Positions 7,017 through 16,434 of a stretch of 64,000 bases of DNA are shown in pieces. The notes beneath the pieces were generated by a model. That model saw only the letters and a program-made list of their open reading frames with translations, did not search any database and had not been told where the DNA came from. Source of the DNA: Chachezhania antarctica (lineage in GTDB: Bacteria > Pseudomonadota > Alphaproteobacteria > Rhodobacterales > Rhodobacteraceae). A program made the translations under genes and the position numbers. The stretch covers positions 186,001-250,000 of the forward strand of contig NZ_QZEX01000001.1 of the NCBI RefSeq assembly GCF_003646465.1, read 5' to 3'. Positions within the stretch are counted from its first letter, which is position 1, and every line of letters begins with the position of its first letter.

Positions 7017-7925
7017 CTATTCCTGGGGTGCCAGGTGCTCTTCGCCGCGCTCGCGGGCCAGGCGGATCTGGCGCTGGCGTTCGCGGAAGCGGGCCTTGTC
7101 GGCGTCCGATGTCTCGTCGATGCAGTGATGACACGACACGCCGTCCTCGTATCCCGGGCGCATCCGGTCTTCGGGTAGAATCGGGCGGCGGCAGCCGTGG
7201 CACAGCAGGTGCGGGCCTTCCTTCAGACCGTGGCCGACGCTGACCCGGTTATCGAAGACAAAGCATTCGCCCTGCCAGGTGCTGTCGTCTTCGGGCGTCT
7301 CCTCCAGATACCGCAGAATGCCACCCTTCAGGTGATAGACTTCCGGAACCCCCTGCCCCAGCAGGTAGTTCGTGGATTTCTCGCAGCGAATGCCGCCGGT
7401 ACAGAACATCGCGATCCGCTTGTTGCCGAAGCGGTGCTTGTTCGCCTCCCACCAGGCGGGGAAATCGCGGAAGGACTGCGTGCCGGGGTCTATGGCACCC
7501 TCGAACGTGCCGATGGCGACCTCGTAGTCGTTGCGGGTGTCGATCACGGCGACATCGTCGGACCGGATCAGGTCGTTCCAGTCCTGCGGATCGACATAAC
7601 GCCCGACCGCGGCCATCGGATCCACGTCCGGCTGGCCCATGGTCACGATTTCCTTCTTCAGGCGAACCTTCATGCGGGCAAAGGGCGGGTGTTTGGCGGT
7701 AGCTTCCTTCCAGTCCAGCCCGGCACAGCCCGGCAGGCTGCGAATGTGCGCCAACACCGTGTCGATGCCGGCCCGCGATCCCGCGATGGTACCGTTGATG
7801 CCTTCTCGCGCCAACAGAAGCGTGCCTTTGACGCCCTGCTTCGCGCACAGGTCGGCCAGCCCGGGTTGCAGCTCCGCGGGATCGTCGAAGCGGGTGAATT
7901 GATAAAGTGCCGCGATCACGTACAT
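7017..7925 (-). CDS. trhO: tRNA uridine(34) hydroxylase TrhO (rhodanese-like, UPF0176/YceA)
   Basis: 302 residues. TrhO hydroxylates uridine 34 of certain tRNAs to 5-hydroxyuridine with molecular oxygen, the first step toward cmo5U or mo5U. The N-terminal domain carries GTLLLAREGINGTIAGS. The central rhodanese domain (about 115-215) contains VIDTRNDYEVAIGTFEGA and the active-site loop CTGGIRCEKS with its essential cysteine. The C-terminal zinc-binding segment has CHGCRRPI and a later CHHC. The ATG at 7925 opens MYVIAALYQF, the usual family start. It faces pncA divergently across about 100 bp. Confidence 0.95.
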   Translation of the reverse strand: MYVIAALYQFTRFDDPAELQPGLADLCAKQGVKGTLLLAREGINGTIAGSRAGIDTVLAHIRSLPGCAGLDWKEATAKHPPFARMKVRLKKEIVTMGQPDVDPMAAVGRYVDPQDWNDLIRSDDVAVIDTRNDYEVAIGTFEGAIDPGTQSFRDFPAWWEANKHRFGNKRIAMFCTGGIRCEKSTNYLLGQGVPEVYHLKGGILRYLEETPEDDSTWQGECFVFDNRVSVGHGLKEGPHLLCHGCRRPILPEDRMRPGYEDGVSCHHCIDETSDADKARFRERQRQIRLARERGEEHLAPQE

Positions 7926-8029
7926 GGCGCCGATCCTCTAGTCAGAGCCCCGGGTCCATGCAAGCCCCCCGGTTGACGGAAGGCGGACACCATCCTACCC
8001 AAATCAGACCCAGAACCGGAGGCGACCCG

Positions 8030-8623
8030 ATGGCCCATGCCCTGCTTGTGATCGATGTCCAGAACGATTTCTGCCCCGGCGGTGCACTTGCCGTGCCCGG
8101 CGGTGACGCGATCGTGCCGATGATCAACGCGATGATGGACGATTTCGACGCCGTTATCCTGACGCAGGACTGGCATCCCGCCGGGCATTCGTCCTTCGCC
8201 AGTGCGCATCCCGGCAAGGAGCCGTTCGGCATGGTCACGATGCCCTATGGCGAGCAGGTTCTGTGGCCCGACCATTGCGTGCAGGGCACCCATGGCGCGG
8301 CCTTCCACCCGGATCTCCGCACCGATGGCGACCTGATCATCCGCAAGGGCTACAATCCCGCCATCGACAGCTATTCCGCGTTCTTCGAGAACGATCACAG
8401 CACGAATACCGGGCTCGACGGCTATCTGAACAGCCGCGGGATCGGGACGGTGACCGTCGTGGGGCTGGCCACCGATTTCTGCGTGCACTTTTCGGCCGTC
8501 GACGCCGCCAAGGCGGGGTTCGAGACACGGGTGATCCTCGACGCGTGCCGGGGGCTCGACATGGACGGCTCGCACGCTTCGGCCATAGATTCGATGAAAA
8601 ATGCCGGCGTGACGCTCGCCTGA
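8030..8623 (+). CDS. pncA: Nicotinamidase PncA
   Basis: 197 residues from the ATG at 8030 with GGAGG eight bases upstream; the frame is open earlier but only over the trhO promoter region. PncA hydrolyses nicotinamide to nicotinate for NAD salvage. Visible features are the catalytic aspartate in LLVIDVQNDFCPGGALAV, the metal-binding region TQDWHPAGHSSFAS, the catalytic lysine in DLIIRKGYNP and the nucleophilic cysteine in VVGLATDFCVHFSA. PncB, the next enzyme of the pathway, is encoded 2.5 kb downstream on the same strand, beyond a histidine kinase. Confidence 0.96.
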   Translation: MAHALLVIDVQNDFCPGGALAVPGGDAIVPMINAMMDDFDAVILTQDWHPAGHSSFASAHPGKEPFGMVTMPYGEQVLWPDHCVQGTHGAAFHPDLRTDGDLIIRKGYNPAIDSYSAFFENDHSTNTGLDGYLNSRGIGTVTVVGLATDFCVHFSAVDAAKAGFETRVILDACRGLDMDGSHASAIDSMKNAGVTLA

Positions 8624-8709
8624 TCGCGCTGTTCGTTCCGCGCTTGCAAAGTCTTAACCCGATCCGCGCTAGACCTCTGGACCGATAGGCAACGGACCAG
8701 AGGGCGCTT

Positions 8710-10962
8710 ATGGCCTCCGCCTCCCCGGACGACGCGTCAGCATCGGCCCCGCAATTTCAGGACGACGATCCCAAGGCGGCGCTTGTCCAGTATCTTGACG
8801 TGCGCCTGCATCAGGCAACGGCACGGCAACTGGGCTATGCCATCTGCGGTCTGGTTATCCTGACCTTCGAAGGTCCGGTGCTGGGTATCTTCACGTACCT
8901 GATGCTGCTCACCGTTGAATTCATTGATAACCGGACGATGCGCCGCGTGCGCTCCCGACTGGGCCGGACGCTGTCGCTGGAGGACGGATTTCGCCGCACG
9001 ATGATCTCGGCGATCGTGCAATCGCTCGCCTTCTCGATATGCGTGTTCGTCATGTTTTTCGGCAGCGTCACCGGGCAGGCGCCGCTGTTCGCCCTTGCTT
9101 TCATGGTCAGCATGGCCGCCAGTTCCGGCCTTCTGATGCCCTATCACCCCCGCGTCACCCGTATCCGGCTGGGGATCTACATTGTAACGCTTGCCACGGT
9201 TCTGACCGGATCGCTTATCCGGGCCGATGAATGGGATCCGGTGCTGATCCTGAACACGCTGGGCGCCGTGCTGCTGGCCTTCTACGTGCGCATGTTTCTC
9301 GATTCCGTCTATTCGGGAAGGCGGCAGCGGCGGCGGCAGGATCAGGTGCTGAAGGAGCAGGCCAACGCACTGGCCGCCGCCAATGACGCGATGCGCCGAA
9401 GGCAACGGGAAATGCACCGGCTGAACCTCGTCGCGCGCAATGCCAATGACAGCGTGATCCTGTCCCGGCCCGGGGGCGTCATCACGTGGGTGAACGACGC
9501 GTTCACCCGCAACACCGGCTACACGAGGGAGGAAGCGGAGGGTCGCCGGATCGGCGATCTTCTGGACGGGCCCGACACGTCCGATGAAACGGTTGCCGCG
9601 ATTGCCGATGCGGTGCGAAACGGCCGCCCCTTCCGGGGGGAGATCCTGAATTACACCAAGGCCGGCGGAAAGATCTGGACCGACATCAACATTGTCCCCG
9701 TGGCGGGCGAAGACGGACAGCCGGAAATGGTCGTTTCCGTCGAACGCGATGTCACTGCCGCCAGACTTCACGCGACCGAGCTGGCAGCGGCAAAACTCGC
9801 AGCCGAAGAAGGCGCGAAAGCCAAGGCAGATTTCCTTGCCACTATGAGTCACGAGATCCGCACACCCATGAACGGCGTGATGGGCATGGCCGACCTTCTG
9901 GCCGAAACCGACCTGGACGAGGATCAGAGGCTGTTTGCCGACACCATCCGAAGTTCGGCCCAGGCGCTGTTGACGGTGATCAACGATATCCTCGACCTGT
10001 CGAAACTGGACGCCGGAAAGATGCGGTTGAGCCCGGTGAACTTCGATCTGCCCGAAACCTTGACCGCGCTTATCCGCCTTCTGGGCCCGCAAGCCCGCGA
10101 CAAGGGCCTGAGGCTTGAGCTCGATACCGGCGACACGCTGGTGCAAACTGTCTTTGCCGATGACGGGCGCCTGCGGCAGGTGCTGCTGAACCTCGTCGGC
10201 AATGCGGTGAAGTTCACCGAAAGCGGCTCGGTCACATTACGGGCGCGCAGCTTTGATACCGGGGCAGGGCACGATGTCATCTTCGAAGTGTGCGACACCG
10301 GCATCGGCATCCCGTCCGACAAGCTGGATCGCGTCTTCGAAGGGTTCAGCCAGGCCGAGGCATCGACCACGCGGCGGTTCGGTGGCACGGGGTTGGGCCT
10401 TACCATCGCCCGCATGATCGTGGAGGCGATGGGCGGCTGGATCGAGGTCACATCGGAAGAAGGGGTCGGCACGACCTTCACTGTAAACCTGACACTGGCC
10501 TACCCGGAGGATTGCGCACGGGTGTCCGGGGAACGGTCAGCTGAGCGCTCGACCACCTCGATGTCGCAGTATGCCGGGCTGTCGGTCCTTGTGGCCGAAG
10601 ACAACCGGGTGAACCGCCTGTTGATCGAGAAGTTCCTGGAAGGGTCCCCGCTGCATCTGCAGTTTGCCCATGATGGCCAGGAAGTCGTGGTCCTGACCCG
10701 CAAGCTGGCACCCGATGTCGTGTTCATGGACATGTCGATGCCGATCATGAGCGGGATCGAGGCGACACGACAGATCCGCGAGATGGACGACATCCCGCAA
10801 CCGGTGATCATCGCCCTGACGGCCAATGCCTTCGCGGGCGACCGGGCCGAATGCCTGCAGGCGGGCATGAATGCCTTCCTGTCCAAGCCCGTCCGCAAGG
10901 CCCAGCTGCTGGAAGCGATCCGGACCCATTGCCGCCCGCCGGAGCATCGCGCGGCGGAATAG
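8710..10962 (+). CDS. Hybrid sensor histidine kinase with PAS and receiver domains
   Basis: 750 residues. Five or six hydrophobic segments lie in residues 35-200 with very short loops, followed by a coiled linker, a PAS domain (about 240-350, with SRPGGVITWVNDAF and VVSVERDVT), then HisKA with phospho-acceptor H381 in MSHEIRTPMNG. The ATPase domain shows the N box LLNLVGNAVKFTE, DTGIGIP and GGTGLGLTIARM. The C-terminal receiver has EDNRVNR and the phospho-acceptor D674 in VFMDMSMP. No Hpt domain or separate regulator is encoded nearby. It begins 86 bp after pncA and ends 154 bp before pncB; whether it senses anything related to NAD is unknown. Confidence 0.93.
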   Translation: MASASPDDASASAPQFQDDDPKAALVQYLDVRLHQATARQLGYAICGLVILTFEGPVLGIFTYLMLLTVEFIDNRTMRRVRSRLGRTLSLEDGFRRTMISAIVQSLAFSICVFVMFFGSVTGQAPLFALAFMVSMAASSGLLMPYHPRVTRIRLGIYIVTLATVLTGSLIRADEWDPVLILNTLGAVLLAFYVRMFLDSVYSGRRQRRRQDQVLKEQANALAAANDAMRRRQREMHRLNLVARNANDSVILSRPGGVITWVNDAFTRNTGYTREEAEGRRIGDLLDGPDTSDETVAAIADAVRNGRPFRGEILNYTKAGGKIWTDINIVPVAGEDGQPEMVVSVERDVTAARLHATELAAAKLAAEEGAKAKADFLATMSHEIRTPMNGVMGMADLLAETDLDEDQRLFADTIRSSAQALLTVINDILDLSKLDAGKMRLSPVNFDLPETLTALIRLLGPQARDKGLRLELDTGDTLVQTVFADDGRLRQVLLNLVGNAVKFTESGSVTLRARSFDTGAGHDVIFEVCDTGIGIPSDKLDRVFEGFSQAEASTTRRFGGTGLGLTIARMIVEAMGGWIEVTSEEGVGTTFTVNLTLAYPEDCARVSGERSAERSTTSMSQYAGLSVLVAEDNRVNRLLIEKFLEGSPLHLQFAHDGQEVVVLTRKLAPDVVFMDMSMPIMSGIEATRQIREMDDIPQPVIIALTANAFAGDRAECLQAGMNAFLSKPVRKAQLLEAIRTHCRPPEHRAAE

Positions 10963-11116
10963 GCGCCCTTTCGCCGGCATCCCGAACGCAACGGCCCATC
11001 GCCGCGCACCGTCTTTCCCGGCTTGCGTTGCCCCGCGCCTTGGTGTGACATGCCCGCGCCGCGGCAGGGGAGCCTTGAGCCGTAAGCTGGAACAATGGTG
11101 GCGGAGGAGCCGGCCC

Positions 11117-12406
11117 GTGGATATCGCGACACGCGTCTACAATCACAAGTGGAAGATCGACCCGATCGTGCGGTCCTTGATCGACACCGATTTCTACAAA
11201 CTGCTGATGTGCCAGTCGGTCTTTCGCAACAAGCCCGACACGCAGGTCACCTTTTCGCTGATCAACCGCACCACCTCGATCCCGCTGGCGCATCTGATCG
11301 ACGAAGGCGAGCTGCGCGAACAGCTCGATCATGTCCGGTCGCTGTCCTTGTCCCGCGGGGAAAGCACCTGGCTGCGCGGCAACACGTTCTACGGCAAGCG
11401 CCAGATGTTCCGCCCGGATTTCATGGAATGGTTCGAAAACCTGCGCCTGCCGCCCTACCAGCTGGAACGCAAGGGCGATCAGTACGAACTGACTTTCGAA
11501 GGCACGTGGCCCGAAGTCATGCTGTGGGAAATCCCGGCGCTGGCCATCCTGATGGAACTGCGCGGCCGGGCCGTTCTGAACGCGATGGGACGGTTCGAAC
11601 TGCAGGTGCTTTACGCCCGCGCGATGACGCTGCTGTGGGAAAAGATCGAACGGCTGCGCGGGGTCGAGGGCCTTTTCATCGCCGACTTCGGCACGCGGCG
11701 CCGGCATTCCTTCCTGTGGCAGGACTGGTGCGTGCAGGCGATGATGGAAGGCCTGGGCCCGAAATTCACCGGCACGTCGAACTGCCTGATCGCCATGCGG
11801 CGCGAGGTCGAGGCCATCGGCACCAACGCGCACGAACTGCCCATGGTCTATTCCGCGCTGGCCGATGACGACGCGGCACTGGCCCGTGCGCCCTATGACG
11901 TACTGCAGGACTGGCACGACGAACACGAAGGCAACCTGCGGATCATCCTGCCCGACACCTACGGATCGCAGGGGTTCTTCGACCGCGCGCCAGACTGGCT
12001 GGCCGGCTGGACCGGCGTGCGCATCGACAGCGGCGATCCCTTCGCCGCGGGGGAGGCCGCCATCGACTGGTGGAAATCACGCGGCGAGGATCCGACGACG
12101 AAACGGATCATCTTCTCGGACGGGTTGTCGGTCGACCGGATCCTGGAGCTGCATGACCGCTTCGCCGGGCGGGCGCTGGTGTCCTATGGCTGGGGCACAC
12201 TCCTGACCAACGATTTCCGCGGACTGGTCCCCGATGACGCGCTCGCGCCGTTCTCGCTTGTCTGCAAGGCGGTCAGCGCCAATGGACGGCCGACGGTCAA
12301 GCTTTCGGACAACCCGGAAAAGGCGCTGGGACCGGCGGACGAGGTCGAGCGCTACAAACGCGTCTTCGGCGTGGGCGAACAGGAGCGGATTGCCGTCGTG
12401 GTCTGA
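11117..12406 (+). CDS. pncB: Nicotinate phosphoribosyltransferase PncB
   Basis: 429 residues from the GTG at 11117, which has GGAGG nine bases upstream and gives the family start DIATRVYNHKWKIDPIVRS. The frame stays open further upstream but that part looks random. PncB joins nicotinate to PRPP, forming nicotinate mononucleotide for the Preiss-Handler pathway. Characteristic stretches are LIDTDFYKLLMCQSVF, FIADFGTRRRHSFLWQDWCV with the autophosphorylated-histidine region, GTSNCLIAMRREVEAIGTNA, and the phosphate-binding VRIDSGDP and IIFSDGLSVDRI. Together with PncA it completes nicotinamide salvage into NAD. Confidence 0.96.
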   Translation: MDIATRVYNHKWKIDPIVRSLIDTDFYKLLMCQSVFRNKPDTQVTFSLINRTTSIPLAHLIDEGELREQLDHVRSLSLSRGESTWLRGNTFYGKRQMFRPDFMEWFENLRLPPYQLERKGDQYELTFEGTWPEVMLWEIPALAILMELRGRAVLNAMGRFELQVLYARAMTLLWEKIERLRGVEGLFIADFGTRRRHSFLWQDWCVQAMMEGLGPKFTGTSNCLIAMRREVEAIGTNAHELPMVYSALADDDAALARAPYDVLQDWHDEHEGNLRIILPDTYGSQGFFDRAPDWLAGWTGVRIDSGDPFAAGEAAIDWWKSRGEDPTTKRIIFSDGLSVDRILELHDRFAGRALVSYGWGTLLTNDFRGLVPDDALAPFSLVCKAVSANGRPTVKLSDNPEKALGPADEVERYKRVFGVGEQERIAVVV

Positions 12407-12467
12407 AGTACCGTCCAGTGCCAGCCACTTCGAAGCGGCATCATGAAAGCGGCGGCCTCAGGCCCTG

Positions 12468-13007
12468 TCAGACTTCGGCCTTGTCGGTCTTTTTTTCTTC
12501 TGCGCTACCGCGGCCTGATCCGTCTGACGGAGCACCGCCCTCGTCCACGATCTCGAAATGCAATGTTTCGCTTTGATGCCTTGATTGCGGGCGACCTGAT
12601 TTCAGGTTGCGGATGTTCGGGCAGTCTTCCAGCACCTTGTGCCAGAATTCCCTGGCCCCCGTGGCCCCCTTTGCCACGCCCAGAAACCACTTGCCGGGCA
12701 ATTCGTTCACCAGCGCATGGGCGGCGGCACGGCCGAACGCCCGGTTGCGATAGGCGCCCAGAATACAGAACTCCGACAGTTCGCGCGCGCCATTCCTGGC
12801 ATCGCGCACCAGCGCGAAGCCCACGCGCTTCGGCCCGTCCATGATCCACAGCCCGTAGTGCCCACCTTCGTTCCAGATGCGGTCGACCATCTTCACCGGA
12901 TCCAGCGTCGCACCTGGCGCAACGTCCAGCAGATAGACATTCAGGAGCACCGACAGGAAACGCGCGTCCGTCCGGTCCACCGGCCGTAACTGAACGTCTT
13001 TCGACAT
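12468..13007 (-). CDS. GNAT-type acetyltransferase at the end of the peptide-ABC operon
   Basis: 179 residues. The GNAT fold is indicated by GHYGLWIMDGPKRVGFALVRD (strand 2-4 region), SEFCILGAYRNRAFGRAAAHALV (the acetyl-CoA pyrophosphate loop, in degenerate R-N-R-A-F-G-R form) and ELPGKWFLGVAKGATGAREFWHKVL (the strand 5-helix 4 region). A charged, low-complexity tail of about 30 residues (GSAEEKKTDKAEV) follows. It starts three bases after the stop of the ABC ATPase gene and is therefore almost certainly the last gene of that transcript, which suggests it acts on a molecule related to the imported substrate. The acceptor is unknown. Confidence 0.78.
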   Translation of the reverse strand: MSKDVQLRPVDRTDARFLSVLLNVYLLDVAPGATLDPVKMVDRIWNEGGHYGLWIMDGPKRVGFALVRDARNGARELSEFCILGAYRNRAFGRAAAHALVNELPGKWFLGVAKGATGAREFWHKVLEDCPNIRNLKSGRPQSRHQSETLHFEIVDEGGAPSDGSGRGSAEEKKTDKAEV

Positions 13008-13010
13008 GCC

Positions 13011-14609
13011 TTACACTGCCTCTTCCACAGGATCGGGCAGCACCGGCGCCGCGGCGATCAGGGCCTGCGTGTAAGGGTGCTGCGGATCGTTGAACACTGC
13101 CTCGGTTCCGCCTTCTTCGACGATTTCTCCGGCTTTCATGACCATGACCCGGTCGGTGATCGTGCGTACGACACTAAGATCGTGACTGATGAAAAGATAG
13201 CTCAACCCGTAGCTCCGGCAAAGATCCGCAATCAGATCCAGGATCTGCGCCCGTACCGACACATCCAGTGCGCTGACCGCTTCGTCGAAGAGGATCAGCT
13301 CGGGCCGGATGATCAGCGCCCGGGCAATCGCGATCCGCTGGCGCTGCCCGCCCGAGAATTCGTGGATATATTTCCGGGCATCCGACGGCTGCAGCCCGAC
13401 GGCGGTAAGCGCTTCGTCCACCGCATCTTTCCGGGCCCGACCCCTTGGCGGATCGTCCAGCAGGTGGAACGGTTCCGTCACCAGTCGGTCGACCCGGTGG
13501 CGCGGGTTGAACGATCCGAACGGGTCCTGGAACACCACCTGCATCTGCCGGCGCACCGCAAGATTGGGCCGGCCCTGTAACAGGACAGGCAGCCCGTTCA
13601 GCTTGATCTCTCCGCCTTGCAAGGGTTCCAGCCCAAGGATCGCGCGGGTCAGCGTGCTTTTCCCGCAGCCCGATTCGCCGACAAGGCCCAGCCGTTCGCC
13701 CTTTTGCAGCGTGAACGACACATCCCGAACGGCCCGGTAATATTCCCGAGGCTGGAACAGCTGCGTGCGCGGCAGGGCGTAGTCGCGAACCGCGTTCCGA
13801 ACCTCCAGCAAGGGCGCCTCGGCACGGGCTTCGGGCAGGTCGACCCGGTGGCGCGAGGCGTCGAACAGCATCTTCGTGTAGGGATGCTGCATGTTGGAAA
13901 AAAGCTCGGCCGTGGCTCCGGTTTCCACCACCTCGCCATACCGCATCACGACGATCCGGTCGGCCATGCCCGACACGACCGCCAGATCGTGGGTGATCAT
14001 CAGCATGCCCATGCCGTAATCCGCCACCAGCCCCTTCAGCAGGTCGAGGATCTGCGCCTGAGTCGTCACGTCCAGCGCCGTCGTCGGTTCGTCCGCGATC
14101 AGGAGCTTCGGGCGCAGCGCGATGGCCATCGCGATCACCACCCGCTGCCGTTGCCCGCCCGACAGTTCGTGCGGGAACCGGCCCAGCGGGAAGCGCGATT
14201 GCGGCAAACCCACCCGGTCCAGCACGTCGCGGGCGCGGGTTTCGGCCTCGGCCCTTGTGGCGCTGGTGTGCAGCAGGATCGTCTCCATCACCTGCGCGCC
14301 GATGGTCTTGACCGGGTTCAGCGCCGTCATCGGCTCCTGGAACACCATGCCGGTGAGGCGGCCGCGGATCGAGCACATCTCGGCCTCGGATGTTGTCAGC
14401 AACTCGTGCCCGTCCAGCGTGATCTGGCCCTTGGTCACGGCGCGGTCGGGCAGCAACTGCATCACGGATAGGGCCGTCATCGACTTGCCCGACCCGCTTT
14501 CGCCGGTGACGGCCACGATCTCGCCCGGGGCCACATCCAGCGAGACGTTCTTCAGGATATCGTAGCGCCCGATGGACAGGGACAGGTTGTCGATGGCAAG
14601 CAGGCTCAT
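13011..14609 (-). CDS. Fused double ATPase of a dipeptide/nickel-type ABC importer
   Basis: 532 residues from the ATG at 14609, overlapping the permease stop by four bases. Two nucleotide-binding domains are joined in one chain, as in GsiA or fused DppD-DppF. The first has Walker A GESGSGKS, LSGGQRQRVVIAMAI and Walker B LLIADEPTTALDV. The second has GESGCGKST, FSGGQRQRIAIARAL and LILFDEAVSALDV, where Ala replaces the usual Pro or Thr. Each carries the oligopeptide-family extension (HPYTKMLFDASR and HPYTQALIAAAP). It powers uptake through the two permeases encoded upstream. The substrate is not evident from the ATPase. Confidence 0.94.
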   Translation of the reverse strand: MSLLAIDNLSLSIGRYDILKNVSLDVAPGEIVAVTGESGSGKSMTALSVMQLLPDRAVTKGQITLDGHELLTTSEAEMCSIRGRLTGMVFQEPMTALNPVKTIGAQVMETILLHTSATRAEAETRARDVLDRVGLPQSRFPLGRFPHELSGGQRQRVVIAMAIALRPKLLIADEPTTALDVTTQAQILDLLKGLVADYGMGMLMITHDLAVVSGMADRIVVMRYGEVVETGATAELFSNMQHPYTKMLFDASRHRVDLPEARAEAPLLEVRNAVRDYALPRTQLFQPREYYRAVRDVSFTLQKGERLGLVGESGCGKSTLTRAILGLEPLQGGEIKLNGLPVLLQGRPNLAVRRQMQVVFQDPFGSFNPRHRVDRLVTEPFHLLDDPPRGRARKDAVDEALTAVGLQPSDARKYIHEFSGGQRQRIAIARALIIRPELILFDEAVSALDVSVRAQILDLIADLCRSYGLSYLFISHDLSVVRTITDRVMVMKAGEIVEEGGTEAVFNDPQHPYTQALIAAAPVLPDPVEEAV

Positions 14610-15430
14610 GACCGGTCCCCCTTCAGGCGCGGATCCAGCAGATCGCGCAGCCCGTCGCCCAGCAGGTTCAGGCCCAGCACGATCAGGATGATGGCAAGGC
14701 CGGGGAAGATCGCCATGTGTGGCGCCAGCGTCACCAGTGTCTGCGCATCGGCCAGCATCCGGCCCAGCGACGGCGTGGGCGGCTGCACGCCAAGGCCGAT
14801 GAAGGACAGCGCCGCCTCCACCTGGATACCCAGCGCGAACTGGATGGTTCCCTGCACGATCAGGATGTTCGCCACGTTCGGCAGGATATGTTCGGCCGAG
14901 ATCCACGCCCGCGACTTGCCCGATACCTGTGCCGACAGGATGAATTCCCGCTCCCACAGGCTGAGCGCCCCGCCGCGGGTGACGCGGGCGAAGACGGGGA
15001 TGTTGAAGATGCCGAAGGCCAGCACGGCATTGGCAGCCGATGCGCCCAGAACGGCGGTGATCAGGATGGCGAGCGCGAGGAACGGGAACGCAAAGACCAC
15101 GTCGTTCCACCGCATGATCAGCTCGTCCAGCCAGCCGTCCTTGTTGGACGCCGCGACCAGCCCCAGCGGTACGCCGAAGACCAGCCCGATGACGACGGAA
15201 AGGGCCGCCACCGCGATGGAGGTCCCCGCCCCCACCATGATCATGGACAGGATATCCCGCCCCAGCTGATCGGTGCCCAGCAGGTGCTGCATCGACGGCG
15301 GCTGCAGCTTGCCGGCGATGTTCATGACGTTCACGTCATAGGGCGTCCAGACCAGCGCGATCAGCGCCATTGCGCCCAGGATCGCCGTCAGCGCAATGCC
15401 CAGGCCAAGGTTGAAACGCGTGCGCATCAT
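14606..15430 (-). CDS. Peptide/nickel-type ABC transporter permease (DppC-like)
   Basis: 274 residues from the ATG at 15430, overlapping the stop of the other permease by four bases. A long first membrane helix is followed by the DppC-family segment HLLGTDQLGRDILSMIMVGA, then five further hydrophobic segments. The ATPase-coupling EAA-type loop is at about residues 165-185 (VSGKSRAWISAEHILPNVAN). EAALSFIGLGVQPPTPSLGR is the C-terminal signature, ending DLLDPRLKGDRS. It forms the inner-membrane channel with the next permease. Confidence 0.94.
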   Translation of the reverse strand: MMRTRFNLGLGIALTAILGAMALIALVWTPYDVNVMNIAGKLQPPSMQHLLGTDQLGRDILSMIMVGAGTSIAVAALSVVIGLVFGVPLGLVAASNKDGWLDELIMRWNDVVFAFPFLALAILITAVLGASAANAVLAFGIFNIPVFARVTRGGALSLWEREFILSAQVSGKSRAWISAEHILPNVANILIVQGTIQFALGIQVEAALSFIGLGVQPPTPSLGRMLADAQTLVTLAPHMAIFPGLAIILIVLGLNLLGDGLRDLLDPRLKGDRS

Positions 15431-16374
15431 GACCGCTGCCTCAGCCTTGGGTCGACGATGGCGTAGGTGATGTCGACAAGGAAGTTGATCAGGACCACGG
15501 CGAAGACCAGCAGCATGACGACCGATTCCACGACGATCAGGTCGCGCGCGTTGATCGACTGGAAGATCAGCCGGCCAAGGCCCGGAAGGTAGAAGACCTG
15601 TTCGATCACGATGGACCCCGCGATCAGGAACGACACCTGCAGGCCAAGGATCGTCAGCACCGGGATCAGGGCGTTCCGCACCCCGTGCCGCCAGATCGCC
15701 TGGCTCCTTGTCAGGCCTTTGGCGCGGGCGGTGCGCATGAAATCTTCGCCCAGAACGTCGATCAGGGCCGACCGCATCACCCGCGTCAGGATCGCCGCCT
15801 GCGGCAGGGCCAGCGCGATGGCGGGCAGGGTCAACGCCTTCAGCGCCGGAAACACGCCGCCAGACCAGCCGGGAAAGCCCCCCGCCCCGAACCAGCGCAG
15901 GTTGATGGCGAAGACCAGCACCAGCATCATCGCGAACCAGAAGTTCGGCACCGCGACACCCAGTTGCGTGCCACCGATCACCGCGATGTCGCCGCTTTTG
16001 CCCCGACGCGCAGCGGCGAAGATGCCGGCGGGAAAGGCGATCAGCGTGGAAAGCACCAGCGCATAGACCGCCAGCGGCACCGAAACCCAAAGCCGGTCGC
16101 CGATGATCTCCGTCACCGGGCTGCGATAGGTGTAGGATGTGCCGAAATCACCGGTCAGCATGTTGCCGATCCAGCTGAAATACCGCTGCACCTTGGGTTG
16201 ATCGAGCCCCAGCTCGGCCCGCAGCGCCGCGACCGTGTCGGGCTGCGCATTGACCCCCAGCATGAAGGACGCGGGATCGCCCGGCGCCACCTCGATCACG
16301 GCGAAAATGACAACGCTGGCCACTGCCAGGGTGACCATCAGAGACGCCAACCGTTTCAGTATATATCTCAACAT
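15427..16374 (-). CDS. Peptide/nickel-type ABC transporter permease (DppB-like)
   Basis: 315 residues from the ATG at 16374 (MLRYILKRL, the typical family start); an in-frame GTG three codons earlier at 16383 is an alternative. Features are FAVIEVAPGDPASFMLG after the first helix, a periplasmic loop with LGLDQPKVQRYFSWIGNMLTG, the coupling loop MRTARAKGLTRSQAIWRHGV, and GSIVIEQVFYLPGLGRLIFQ near the end. About six membrane segments are expected. It pairs with the DppC-like permease and the fused ATPase. Sixty bases separate it from the upstream cupin gene. Confidence 0.93.
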   Translation of the reverse strand: MLRYILKRLASLMVTLAVASVVIFAVIEVAPGDPASFMLGVNAQPDTVAALRAELGLDQPKVQRYFSWIGNMLTGDFGTSYTYRSPVTEIIGDRLWVSVPLAVYALVLSTLIAFPAGIFAAARRGKSGDIAVIGGTQLGVAVPNFWFAMMLVLVFAINLRWFGAGGFPGWSGGVFPALKALTLPAIALALPQAAILTRVMRSALIDVLGEDFMRTARAKGLTRSQAIWRHGVRNALIPVLTILGLQVSFLIAGSIVIEQVFYLPGLGRLIFQSINARDLIVVESVVMLLVFAVVLINFLVDITYAIVDPRLRQRS

Positions 16375-16434
16375 CGCCGCCACGTTATGAGCGGCGGCGA
16401 CAGTGGTCCAGAGGGATAACGCGGCGCCTTTACG

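Noticed and set aside
12407-12467. Terminator with T-run near 12480-12500 serving pncB
   Set aside because: The run of T lies inside the GNAT coding end and the preceding pairing is only about four bases, too weak to claim.
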